Shown: positions 48,576 through 61,440 of the stretch, piece after piece
How positions within the stretch are numbered: the first letter of the stretch is position 1
How the letters are laid out: each line of letters starts with the position of its first letter
Source: Osmia lignaria lignaria
Lineage: Eukaryota; Arthropoda; Insecta; Hymenoptera; Megachilidae
Length of the DNA stretch: 64,000 nt
Assembly (NCBI RefSeq): GCF_051020975.1
Contig: NW_027478159.1
Location: forward strand, 7,518,501-7,582,500
Direction: 5' to 3'
Position numbers and translations under genes: made by a program
The notes under the pieces: model-generated
What the model saw: the letters and a program-made list of their open reading frames with translations, nothing else
Told to the model about the DNA's origin: nothing
Databases searched by the model: none

Positions 48576-51500
48576 TCAGAGGCGTAGTTCTCGAGATATA
48601 TCAAGATATTTAAAAGTTCCGAAGCCGCACCAACATAATAGAGATACAGAAACACCGTGGCCCCTTTCTTTGAGATAACTCTGCACGATTGCGAGCTGGA
48701 AATGCCACTTCCAGTTTAGCTGTGCAGAAGAAGAACAACAAGAAGAAGAAATATCTCGAAATATGTCCGTCAGGCCCGTTCCTTTGAGCTGCATCTGCAA
48801 ATATCTCGGAAACGAAGCGAGCTATGGCAAAATGTTAAGAGACGTTTTTTGTAGAGAATTATGTTTCCTACAACTTATGCTGTATGATATTTTTTGATCA
48901 GATGCGTAGTTCTCGAGATATATCGAGATATTTAAAAGTTCCGAAGCCGCACCAACATAATAGAGATACAGAAACACCGTGGCCCCTTTCTTTGAGATAA
49001 CTCTGCACTATTGCGAGCTGCAAATGCCACTTCCAGCTTAGCTGTGCAGAAGAAGAACAACAAGAAGAAGAAATATCTCGAAATATGTCCGTCAGGCCCG
49101 TTCCTTTGAGCTGAATCTGCAAATATCTCGGAAACGAAGCGAGCTATGGCAAAATGTTGAGAGACCTTTTTTGTAGAGAATTATGTTTCCTACAATTTAC
49201 GTTCTATGATATTTTTTGATCAGAAGCGTAGGTTTCGAGATATATCGAGATATTTAAAAGTTCCGAAGCCGCACCAACATAATAGAGATACAGAAACACC
49301 GTGGCCCCTTTCTTTCAGATAACTCTGCACTATTGCGACCTGCAAATGCCACTTCCAGCTTAGCTGTGCAGAAGAAGAACAACAAGAAGAAGAAATATCT
49401 CGAAATATGTCCGTCAGGCCCCTTCCCTTGAGATAAATCTGCAAATATCTCGGAAACGAAGCGAGCTACGGCAAAATGTTAACAGACCTTTTTTGTAGAA
49501 AATTAGGTTTCCTACTTTTTATGTTCTATGATATTTTTTTATCAGATGCGTAGTTCTCGAGATATATCAATATATTTAAAAGTTCCGAAGCTGCACCAAC
49601 ATAATAGAGGTACAGAAACACCGTGGCCTCTTTCTTTGAGATAACTCTGCACTATTGCGAGCTGCAAATGCCACTTCCAGCTTAGCTGTGCAGAAGAGGA
49701 ACAACAAGAAGAAGAAATATCTCGAAATATGTCCGTCAGGCCCCTTCCCTTGAGATATATCTGCAAATATCTCGGAAACGAAGCGAGCTATGGCAAAATG
49801 TTGAGAGACCTTTTTTGTAGACAATTATGTTTCCTACTTTTTATGTTCTATGATATTTTTTGATCAGATGCGTAGTTCTCGAGATACATCAAGATATTTA
49901 AAAGTTCCGAAGCCGCACCAACATAATAGAGATACAGAAACACCGTGGCCCCTTTCTTTGAGATAACTCTGCACTATTGCGAGCTGTAAATGCCACTTCC
50001 AGCTTAGCTGTGCAGAAGAAGAACAACAAGAAGAAGAAATATCTCGAAATATGTCCGTCAGGCCCGTTCCTTTGAGCTGAATCTGCAAATATCTCGGAAA
50101 CGAAGCGAGCTATGGCAAAATGTTGAGAGACCTTTTTTGTAGAGAATTATGTTTCCTACAATTTACGTTCTATGATATTTTTTGATCAGAAGCGTAGGTT
50201 TCGAGATATATCGAGATATTTAAAAGTTCCGAAGCCGCACCAACATAATAGAGATACAGAAACACCGTGGCCCCTTTCTTTCAGATAACTCTGCACTATT
50301 GCGACCTGCAAATGCCACTTCCAGCTTAGCTGTGCAGAAGAAGAACAACAAGAAGAAGAAATATCTCGAAATATGTCCGTCAGGCCCCTTCCCTTGAGAT
50401 AAATCTGCAAATATCTCGGAAACGAAGCGAGCTACGGCAAAATGTTAACAGACCTTCTTTGTAGAAAATTAGGTTTCCTACTTTTTATGTTCTATGATAT
50501 TTTTTTATCAGATGCGTAGTTCTCGAGATATATCAATATATTTAAAAGTTCCGAAGCTGCACCAACATAATAGAGGTACAGAAACACCGTGGCCCCTTTC
50601 TTTGAGATAACTCTGCACTATTGCGAGCTGCAAATGCCACTTCCAGCTTAGCTGTGCAGAAGAAGAACAACAAGAAGAAGAAATATCTCGAAATATGTCC
50701 GTCAGGCCCCTTCCCTTGAGATAAATGTGCAAATATCTCGGAAACGAAGCGAGCTATGGCAAAATGTTAAGAGACCTTTTTTGTAGAGAATTAAGTTTCC
50801 TACTTTTTATGTTCTATGATATTTTTTGATCAGAAGCGTAGTTTTCGAGATATATCGAGATATTTAAAAGTTCCGAAGCTGCACCAACATAATAGAGGTA
50901 CAGAAACACCGTGGCCTCTTTCATTGAGATAACTCTGCACTATTGCGAGCTGCAAATGCCACTTCCAGCTTAGCTGTGCAGAAGAGGAACAACAAGAAGA
51001 AGAAATATCTCGGAATATGTCCGTCAGGCCCCTTCCCTTGAGCTAAATCTGCAAATATCTCGGAAACGATGCCAGCTATGGGAAAATGTTAAGAGACCTT
51101 TTTTGTAGAGAATTAAGTTTCCTACTTTTTAGGTTGTATCATAGTTTTTGATCAGATGCGTAGTTCTCGAGATATATCAAGATATTTAAAAGTTCCGAAG
51201 CCGCACCAACATAATAGAGATACAGAAACACCGTGGCCCCTTTCTTTGAGATAACTCTGCACTATTGCGAGCTGTAAATGCCACTTCCAGCTTAGCTGTG
51301 CAGAAGAAGAACAACAAGAAGAAGAAATATCTCGAAATATGTCCGTCAGGCCCGTTCCTTTGAGCTGCATCTGCAAATATCTCGGAAACGAAGCGAGCTA
51401 TGGCAAAATGTTAAGAGACGTTTTTTGTAGAGAATTATGTTTCCTACTTTTTATGCTCTATGATATTTTTTGATCAGAAGCGAGGTTTTCGAGATATATC

Positions 51501-54371
51501 GAGATATTTAAAAGTTCCGAAGCCGCACCAACATAATAGAGATTCAGAAACACCGTGGCCCCTTTCTTTGAGATAACTCTGCACTAGTGCGAGCCGCAAA
51601 TGCCACTTCCAGCTTAGCTGTGCAGAAGAAGAACAACAAGAAGAAGAAATATCTCGAAATATGTCCGTCAGGCCCCTTCCCTTGAGATAAATCTGCAAAT
51701 ATCTCGGAAACGAAGCGAGCTATGGCAAAATGTTAAGAGACCTTTTTTGTAGAGAATTAAGTTTCCTACTTTTTATGTTCTATGATATTTTTTAATCAGA
51801 TGCGTAGTTCTCGAGATATATCAAGATATTTAAAAGTTCCGAAGCCGCACCAACATAATAGAGATACAGAAACACCGTGGCCCCTTTCTTTGAGATAACT
51901 CTGCACTATTGCGAGCTGCAAATGCCACTTCCAGCTTAGCGGTGCAGAAGAAGAACAACAAGAAGAAGAAATATCTCGAAATATGTCCGTCAGGCCCGTT
52001 CCTTTGAGCTGAATCTGCAAATATCTCGGAAACGAAGCGAGCTATGGCAAAATGTTGAGAGACCTTTTTTGTAGAGAATTATGTTTCCTACAATTTACGT
52101 TCTATGATATTTTTTGATCAGAAGCGTAGGTTTCGAGATATATCGAGATATTTAAAAGTTCCGAAGCCGCACCAACATAATAGAGATACAGAAACACCGT
52201 GGCCCCTTTCTTTCAGATAACTCTGCACTATTGCGACCTGCAAATGCCACTTCCAGCTTAGCTGTGCAGAAGAGGAACAACAAGAAGAAGAAATATCTCG
52301 GAATATGTCCGTCAGGCCCCTTCCCTTGAGCTAAATCTGCAAATATCTCGGAAACGATGCCAGCTATGGGAAAATGTTAAGAGACCTTTTTTGTAGAGAA
52401 TTAAGTTTCCTACTTTTTAGGTTCTATCATAGTTTTTGATCAGATGCGTAGTTCTCGAGATATATCAAGATATTTAAAAGTTCGGAAGCCGCACCAACAT
52501 AATAGAGATACAGAAACACCGTGGCGCCTTTCTTTGAGATAACTCTGCACTATTGCGAGCTGGAAATGCCACCTCCAATTTAGCTGTGCTGAAGAAGAAC
52601 AACAAGAAGAAGAAATATCTCGAAATATGTCCGTCAGGCCCCTTCCCTTGAGATAAATCTGCAAATATCTCGGAAACGAAGCGAGCTATGGCAAAATGTT
52701 AAGAGACCTTTTTTGTAGAGAATTATGTTTCCTACAATTTAGGTTCTCTGATATTTTTTGATCAGAAGCGTAGTTTTCGAGATATATCGAGATATTTAAA
52801 AGTTCGGAAGCCGCACCAACATAATAGAGGTACAGAAACACCGTGGCCCCTTTCTTTGAGATAACTCTGCACTATTGCGACCTGCAAATGCCACTTCCAG
52901 CTTAGCAGTGCAGAAGAAGAACAACAAGAAGAAGAAATATCCCGAAATATGTCCGTCAGGCCCCTTCCCTTGAGATAAATCTGCAAATATCTCGGAAACG
53001 AAGCGAGCTATGGCAAAATGTTAAGAGACCTTTTTTGTAGAGAATTAAGTTTCCTACTTTTTATCTTCTATGATATTTTTTGATCAGATGCGTAGTTCTC
53101 GAGATATATCGAGATATTTAAAAGTTCCGAAGCCGCACCAACATAATAGAGATACAGAAACACCGTGGCCCCTTTCTTTGAGATAACTCTGCACTATTGC
53201 GAGCTGCAAATGCCACTTCCAGCTTAGCTGTGCAGAAGAAGAACAACAAGAAGAAGAAATATCTCGAAATATGTCCGTCAGGCCCGTTCCTTTGAGCTGA
53301 ATCTGCAAATATCTCGGAAACGAAGCGAGCTATGGCAAAATGTTGAGAGACCTTTTTTGTAGAGAATTATGTTTCCTACAATTTACGTTCTATGATATTT
53401 TTTGATCAGAAGCGTAGGTTTCGAGATATATCGAGATATTTAAAAGTTCCGAAGCCGCACCAACATAATAGAGATACAGAAACACCGTGGCCCCTTTCTT
53501 TCAGATAACTCTGCACTATTGCGACCTGCAAATGCCACTTCCAGCTTAGCTGTGCAGAAGAAGAACAACAAGAAGAAGAAATATCTCGAAATATGTCCGT
53601 CAGGCCCCTTCCCTTGAGATAAATCTGCAAATATCTCGGAAACGAAGCGAGCTACGGCAAAATGTTAACAGACCTTTTTTGTAGAAAATTAGGTTTCCTA
53701 CTTTTTATGTTCTATGATATTTTTTTATCAGATGCGTAGTTCTCGAGATATATCAATATATTTAAAAGTTCCGAAGCTGCACCAACATAATAGAGGTACA
53801 GAAACACCGTGGCCTCTTTCTTTGAGATAACTCTGCACTATTGCGAGCTGCAAATGCCACTTCCAGCTTAGCTGTGCAGAAGAGGAACAACAAGAAGAAG
53901 AAATATCTCGGAATATGTCCGTCAGGCCCCTTCCCTTGAGCTAAATCTGCAAATATCTCGGAAACGATGCCAGCTATGGGAAAATGTTAAGAGACCTTTT
54001 TTGTAGAGAATTAAGTTACCTACTTTTTAGGTTCTATCATATTTTTTGATCAGGTGCGTAGTTCTCGAGATATATCAAGATATTTAAAAGTTCCGAAGCC
54101 GCACCAACATAATAGAGATACAGAAACACCGTGGCCTCTTTCTTTGAGATAACTCTGCACTATTGCGCGCTGCAAATGCCACTTCCAGCTTAGCTGTGCA
54201 GAAGAAGAACAACAAGAAGAAGAAATATCTCGAAATATGTCCGTCAGGCCCCTTCCCTTGAGATATATCTGCAAATATCTCGGAAACGAAGCGAGCTATG
54301 GCAAAATGTTGAGAGACCTTTTTTGTAGACAATTATGTTTCCTACTTTTTATGTTCTATGATATTTTTTGA
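48576..54371. repeat. Mosaic of recurring two- and three-monomer cassettes
   Basis: Eighteen monomers reuse known types in shuffled order. A trio, GAGCTGAATC type, then GTAGGTTTCG/GCGACCTGC type, then ATCAATATATTT or related type, occurs at 48898, 49864 and 53084, and earlier at 43425. The pair GTTCGGAAG/CCACCTCCAATTT then TTAGCAGTGC (45678, 47932) returns at 52440. 52118 is a hybrid: GTAGGTTTCG start, then AGAGGAAC/CGGAATATG/GATGCCAGC. 51474 matches 35054. This looks like repeated conversion or crossover among short blocks. Confidence 0.82.
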
Positions 54372-56932
54372 TCAGATGCGTAGTTCTCGAGATATATCAA
54401 GATATTTAAAAGTTCCGAAGCCGCACCAACATAATAGAGATACAGAAACACCGTGGCCCCTTTCTTTGAGATAACTCTGCACTATTGCCAGCTGCAAATG
54501 CCACTTCCAGCTTAGGTGTGCAGAAGAAGAACAACAAGAAGAAGAAATATCTCGAAATATGTCCATCAGGACCCTTCCCTTGAGATAAATCTGCAAATAT
54601 CTCGGAAACCAAGCGAGGTATGGCAAAATGTTAAGAGACCTTTTTTGTAGAGAATTATGTTTCCTACAATTTATGTTCTATGATATTTTTTGATCAGAAG
54701 CGTGGTTTTCGAGATATATCGAGATATTTAAAAGTTCCGAAGCCGCACCAACATAATAGAGATACAGAAAGACCGTGGCCCCTTTCTTTGAGATAACTCT
54801 GCACTATTGCGAGCTGCAAATGCCACTTTGAGCTTAGCTGTGCAGAAGAAGAAATATCTCGAAATATGTCCGTCAGCCCCCTTCCCTTGAGATAAATCTG
54901 CAAATATCTCGGAAACGAAGCGAGCTGTGGCAAAATGTTGAGAGACCTTTTTTGTAGAGAATTATGTTTCCTACAATTTACGTTCTATGATATTTTTTGA
55001 TCAGAAGCGTAGGTTTCGAGATATATCGAGATATTTAAATGTTCCGAAGCCGCACCAACATAATAGAGATACAGAAACACCGTGGCCCCTTTCTTTCAGA
55101 TAACTCTGCACTATTGCGACCTGCAAATGCCACTTCCAGCTTAGCTGTGCAGAAGAAGAACAACAAGAAGAAGAAATATCTCGAAATATGTTCGTCAGGC
55201 CCCTTCCCTTGAGATAAATCTGCAAATATCTCGGAAACGAAGCGAGCTACGGCAAAATGTTAACAGACCTTTTTTGTAGAAAATTAGGTTTCCTACTTTT
55301 TATGTTCTATGATATTTTTTTATCAGATGCGTAGTTCTCGAGATATATCAATATATTTAAAAGTTCCGAAGCTGCACCAACATAATAGAGGTACAGAAAC
55401 ACCGTGGCCTCTTTCTTTGAGATAACTCTGCACTATTGCGAGCTGCAAATGCCACTTCCAGCTTAGCTGTGCAGAAGAGGAACAACAAGAAGAAGAAATA
55501 TCTCGGAATATGTCCGTCAGGCCCCTTCCCTTGAGCTAAATCTGCAAATATCTCGGAAACGATGCCAGCTATGGGAAAATGTTAAGAGACCTTTTTTGTA
55601 GAGAATTAAGTTTCCTACTTTTTAGGTTCTATCGTATTTTTTGATCAGATGCGTAGTTCTCGAGATATATCAAGATATTTAAAAGTTCCGAAGCCGCACC
55701 AACATAATAGAGATACAGAAACACCGTGGCCTCTTTCTTTGAGATAACTCTGCACTATTGCGCGCTGCAAATGCCACTTCCAGCTTAGCTGTGCAGAAGA
55801 AGAACAACAAGAAGAAGAAATATCTCGAAATATGTCCGTCAGGCCCCTTCCCTTGAGATATATCGGCAAATATCTCGGAAACGAAGCGAGCTATGGCAAA
55901 ATGTTGAGAGACCTTTTTTGTAGAGAATTAAGTTTCCTACTTTTTATGTTCTATGATATTTTTTGATCAGATGCGTAGTTCTCGAGATATATCAAGATAT
56001 TTAAAAGTTCCGAAGCCGCACCAACATAATAGAGATACAGAAACACCGTGGCCCCTTTCTTTGAGATAACTCTGCACTATTGCGAGCTGTAAATGCCACT
56101 TCCAGCTTAGCTGTGCAGAAGAAGAACAACAAGAAGAAGAAATATCTCGAAATATGTCCGTCAGGCCCGTTCCTTTGAGCTGCATCTGCAAATATCTCGG
56201 AAACGAAGCGAGCTATGGCAAAATGTTAAGAGACGTTTTTTGTAGAGAATTATGTTTCCTACAACTTATGCTCTATGATATTTTTTGATCAGAAGCGTAG
56301 TTTTCGAGATATATCGAGATATTTAAAAGTTCCGAAGCCGCACCAACATAATAGAGATTCAGAAACACCGTGGCCCCTTTCTTTGAGATAACTCTGCACT
56401 AGTGCGAGCCGCAAATGCCACTTCCAGCTTAGCTGTGCAGAAGAAGAACAACAAGAAGAAGAAATATCTCGAAATATGTCCGTCAGGCCCCTTCCCTTGA
56501 GATAAATCTGCAAATATCTCGGAAACGAAGCGAGCTATGGCAAAATGTTAAGAGACCTTTTTTGTAGAGAATTAAGTTTCCTACTTTTTCTGTTCTATGA
56601 TATTTTTTAATCAGATGCGTAGTTCTCGAGATATATCTAGATATTTAAAAGTTCCGAAGCCGCACCAACATAATAGAGATACAGAAACACCGTGGCCCCT
56701 TTTTTTGAGATAACTCTGCACTAGTGCGAGCCGCAAATGCCACTTCCAGCTTAGCTGTGCAGAAGAAGAACAACAAGAAGAAGAAATATCTCGAAATATG
56801 TCCATCAGGACCCTTCCCTTGAGATAAATCTGCAAATATCTCGGAAACCAAGCGAGCTGTGGCAAAATGTTGAGAGACCTTTTTTGTAGAGAATTATGTT
56901 TCCTACAATTTACGTTCTATGATATTTTTTGA
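54372..56932. repeat. 8-monomer tandem duplication, copy 1 (2561 bp)
   Basis: Members: 54372 (GTCCATCAGGACCC, TTAGGTGTG), 54694 (CACTTTGAGC, with a 15-bp deletion), 55001 (GTAGGTTTCG, TATGTTCGTC), 55323 (CGGAATATG), 55645 (GCGCGCTGC, TATCGGCAAAT), 55967 (GAGCTGCATC), 56289 (GAGATTCAG) and 56611 (TATCTAGATATT). The copy is 15 bp shorter than the next because the deletion in 54694 is private to it. Confidence 0.9.
54843..54856. other. Private 15-bp deletion in the GAA/CAA tract
   Basis: The tract collapses to GCAGAAGAAGAAATATC, losing the central CAA units and one side of the mirror repeat. The duplicate 2561 bp downstream (57255) is full length, so either the loss happened after the 8-mer duplicated or the other copy was restored by conversion. 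It is the largest indel in the window. Confidence 0.88.
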
Positions 56933-59508
56933 TCAGAAGCGTAGGTTTCGAGATATATCGAGATATTTAAAAGTTCCGAAGCCGCACCAACATAATAGAG
57001 ATACAGAAACACCGTGGCCCCTTTCTTTCAGATAACTCTGCACTATTGCGACCTGCAAATGCCACTTCCAGCTTAGGTGTGCAGAAGAAGAACAACAAGA
57101 AGAAGAAATATCTCGAAATATGTCCATCAGGACCCTTCCCTTGAGATAAATCTGCAAATATCTCGGAAACCAAGCGAGGTATGGCAAAATGTTAAGAGAC
57201 CTTTTTTGTAGAGAATTATGTTTCCTACAATTTATGTTCTATGATATTTTTTGATCAGAAGCGTAGTTTTCGAGATATATCGAGATATTTAAAAGTTCCG
57301 AAGCCGCACCAACATAATAGAGATACAGAAAGACCGTGGCCCCTTTCTTTGAGATAACTCTGCACTATTGCGAGCTGCAAATGCCACTTTGAGCTTAGCT
57401 GTGCAGAAGAAGAACAACAAGAAGAAGAAATATCTCGAAATATGTCCGTCAGCCCCCTTCCCTTGAGATAAATCTGCAAATATCTCGGAAACGAAGCGAG
57501 CTGTGGCAAAATGTTGAGAGACCTTTTTTGTAGAGAATTATGTTTCCTACAATTTACGTTCTATGATATTTTTTGATCAGAAGCGTAGGTTTCGAGATAT
57601 ATCGAGATATTTAAAAGTTCCGAAGCCGCACCAACATAATAGAGATACAGAAACACCGTGGCCCCTTTCTTTCAGATAACTCTGCACTATTGCGACCTGC
57701 AAATGCCACTTCCAGCTTAGCTGTGCAGAAGAAGAACAACAAGAAGAAGAAATATCTCGAAATATGTTCGTCAGGCCCCTTCCCTTGAGATAAATCTGCA
57801 AATATCTCGGAAACGAAGCGAGCTACGGCAAAATGTTAACAGACCTTTTTTGTAGAAAATTAGGTTTCCTACTTTTTATGTTCTATGATATTTTTTTATC
57901 AGATGCGTAGTTCTCGAGATATATCAATATATTTAAAAGTTCCGAAGCTGCACCAACATAATAGAGGTACAGAAACACCGTGGCCTCTTTCTTTGAGATA
58001 ACTCTGCACTATTGCGAGCTGCAAATGCCACTTCCAGCTTAGCTGTGCAGAAGAGGAACAACAAGAAGAAGAAATATCTCGGAATATGTCCGTCAGGCCC
58101 CTTCCCTTGAGCTAAATCTGCAAATATCTCGGAAACGATGCCAGCTATGGGAAAATGTTAAGAGACCTTTTTTGTAGAGAATTAAGTTTCCTACTTTTTA
58201 GGTTCTATCGTATTTTTTGATCAGATGCGTAGTTCTCGAGATATATCAAGATATTTAAAAGTTCCGAAGCCGCACCAACATAATAGAGATACAGAAACAC
58301 CGTGGCCTCTTTCTTTGAGATAACTCTGCACTATTGCGCGCTGCAAATGCCACTTCCAGCTTAGCTGTGCAGAAGAAGAACAACAAGAAGAAGAAATATC
58401 TCGAAATATGTCCGTCAGGCCCCTTCCCTTGAGATATATCGGCAAATATCTCGGAAACGAAGCGAGCTATGGCAAAATGTTGAGAGACCTTTTTTGTAGA
58501 GAATTAAGTTTCCTACTTTTTATGTTCTATGATATTTTTTGATCAGATGCGTAGTTCTCGAGATATATCAAGATATTTAAAAGTTCCGAAGCCGCACCAA
58601 CATAATAGAGATACAGAAACACCGTGGCCCCTTTCTTTGAGATAACTCTGCACTATTGCGAGCTGTAAATGCCACTTCCAGCTTAGCTGTGCAGAAGAAG
58701 AACAACAAGAAGAAGAAATATCTCGAAATATGTCCGTCAGGCCCGTTCCTTTGAGCTGCATCTGCAAATATCTCGGAAACGAAGCGAGCTATGGCAAAAT
58801 GTTTAGAGACGTTTTTTGTAGAGAATTATGTTTCCTACAACTTATGCTCTATGATATTTTTTGATCAGAAGCGTAGTTTTCGAGATATATCGAGATATTT
58901 AAAAGTTCCGAAGCCGCACCAACATAATAGAGATTCAGAAACACCGTGGCCCCTTTCTTTGAGATAACTCTGCACTAGTGCGAGCCGCAAATGCCACTTC
59001 CAGCTTAGCTGTGCAGAAGAAGAACAACAAGAAGAAGAAATATCTCGAAATATGTCCGTCAGGCCCCTTCCCTTGAGATAAATCTGCAAATATCTCGGAA
59101 ACGAAGCGAGCTATGGCAAAATGTTAAGAGACCTTTTTTGTAGAGAATTAAGTTTCCTACTTTTTCTGTTCTATGATATTTTTTAATCAGATGCGTAGTT
59201 CTCGAGATATATCTAGATATTTAAAAGTTCCGAAGCCGCACCAACATAATAGAGATACAGAAACACCGTGGCCCCTTTTTTTGAGATAACTCTGCACTAG
59301 TGCGAGCCGCAAATGCCACTTCCAGCTTAGCTGTGCAGAAGAAGAACAACCAGAAGAAGAAATATCTCGAAATATGTCCGTCAGGCCCCTTCCCTTGAGA
59401 TAAATCTGCAAATATCTCGGAAACGAAGCGAGCTATGGCAAAATGTTTAGAGACCTTTCTTGTAGAGAATTAAGTTTCCTACTTTTTATGTAGTATGATA
59501 TTTTTTGA
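56933..59508. repeat. 8-monomer tandem duplication, copy 2 (2576 bp)
   Basis: Members at 56933, 57255, 57577, 57899, 58221, 58543, 58865 and 59187 match copy 1 in order, without the 15-bp deletion. 56933 starts with the GTAGGTTTCG/GCGACCTGC sequence and switches to TTAGGTGTG/GTCCATCAGGACCC, so its left half is from another type; the crossover point lies in that monomer. 59187 has private AACCAGAAG (59350). Confidence 0.9.
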
Positions 59509-59830
59509 TCAGATGCGTAGTTCTCGAGATATATCAAGATATTTAAAAGTTCCGAAGCCGCACCAACATAATAGAGATACAGAAACACCGTGGCCCCTTT
59601 CTTTGAGATAACTCTGCACTAGTGCGAGCCGCAAATGCCACTTCCAGCTTAGCTGTGCAGAAGAAGAACAACAAGAAGAAGAAATATCTCGAAATATGTC
59701 CGTCAGGACCCTTCCCTTGAGATAAATCTGCAAATATCTCGGAAACGAAGCGAGCTATGGCAAAATGTTAAGAGACCTTTTTTGTAGAGAATTAAGTTTC
59801 CTACTTTTTATCTTCTATGATATTTTTTGA
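59509..59830. repeat. Single linker monomer before the 3' 5-mer
   Basis: The upstream sequence TATGTAGTATG and the CACTAGTGCGAGCC haplotype resemble the 61119/62729 member of the 5-mer, but it has GTCAGGACCC and GAGATAAATC instead. It bridges the 8-mer and 5-mer domains. Confidence 0.75.
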
Positions 59831-61440
59831 TCAGATGCGTAGTTCTCGAGATATATCAAGATATTTAAAAGTTCCGAAGCCGCACCAACATAATAGAGAT
59901 ACAGAAACACCGTGGCCCCTTTCTTTGAGATAACTCTGCACTATTGCGAGCTGCAAATGCCACTTCCAGCTTAGCTGTGCAGAAGAAGAACAACAAGAAG
60001 AAGAAATATCTCGAAATATGTCCGTCAGGCCCCTTCCCTTGAGATATATCTGCAAATATCTCGGAAACGAAGCGAGCTATGGCAAAATCTTAAGAGACCT
60101 TTTTTGTAGAGAATTATGTTTCCTACAATTTATGTTCTATGATATTTTTTGATCAGAAGCGTAGTTTTCGAGATATATCGAGATATTTAAAAGTTCCGAA
60201 GCCGCACCAACATAATAGAGATACAGAAACACCGTGGCCCCTTTCTTTGAGATAACTCTGCACTATTGCGAGCTGCAAATGCCATTTCCAGCTTAGCTGT
60301 GCAGAAGAAGAACAACAAGAAGAAGAAATATCTCGAAATATGTCCGTCAGGCCCCTTCCCTTGAGATAAATCTGCAAATATCTCGGAAACGAAGCGAGCT
60401 ATGGCAAAATGTTAAGAGACCTTTTTTGTAGAGAATTAAGTTTCCTACTTTTTATCTTCTATGATATTTTTTGAACAGATGCGTAGTTCTCGAGATATAT
60501 CAAGATATTTAAAAGTTCCGAAGCCGCACCAACATAATAGAGATACAGAAACACCGTGGCCCCTTTCTTTGAGATAACTCTGCACTAGTGCGAGCCGCAA
60601 ATTCCACTTCCAGCTTAGCTGTGCAGAAGAAGAACAACAAGAAGAAGAAATATCTCGAAATATGTCCGTCAGGCCCCTTCCCTTGAGATGAATCTGCAAA
60701 TATCTCGGAAACGAAGCGAGCTATGGCAAAATGTTTAGAGACCTTTCTTGTAGAGAATTAAGTTTCCTACTTTTTATGTTCTATGATATTTTTTGATCAG
60801 ATGCGTAGTTCTCGAGATATATCAAGATATATAAAAGTTCCGAAGCCGCACCAACATAATAGAGATACAGAAACACCGTGGCCCCTTTCTTTGAGATAAC
60901 TCTGCACTAGTGCGAGCCGCAAATGCCACTTCCAGCTTAGCTGTGCAGAAGAAGATCAACAAGAAGAAGAAATATCTCTAAATATGTCCGTCAGGCCCCT
61001 TCCCTTGAGATAAATTTGCAAATATCTCGGAAACGAAGCGAGCTATGGCAAAATGTTTAGAGACCTTTCTTGTAGAGAATTAAGTTTCCTACTTTTTATG
61101 TAGTATGATATTTTTTGATCAGATGCGTAGTTCTCGAGATATATCAAAATATTTAAAAGTTCCGAAGCCGCACCAACATAATAGAGATACAGAAACACCG
61201 TGGCCCCTTTCTTTGAGATAACTCTGCACTAGTGCGAGCCGCAAATGCCACTTCCAGCTTAGCTGTGCAGAAGAAGAACAACAAGAAGAAGAAATATCTC
61301 GAAATATGTCCGTCAGGCCCCTTCCCTTGAGATATATCTGCAAATATCTCAGAAACGAAGAGAGCTATGGCAAAATGTTAAGAGACCTTTTTTGTAGAGA
61401 ATTAAGTTTCCTACTTTTTATCTTCTATGATATTTTTTGA
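59831..61440. repeat. 3' 5-monomer HOR, copy 1 (1610 bp)
   Basis: Members: 59831 (tail AAAATCTTAAG), 60153 (GCCATTTCC), 60475 (TTGAACAG, AAATTCCAC, GAGATGAATC), 60797 (ATATATAAAAG, GAAGATCAAC, ATCTCTAAAT, AAATTTGC) and 61119 (ATCAAAATATT, GAAGAGAGC). The same five return at +1610 and the first three at +3220. Confidence 0.93.
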
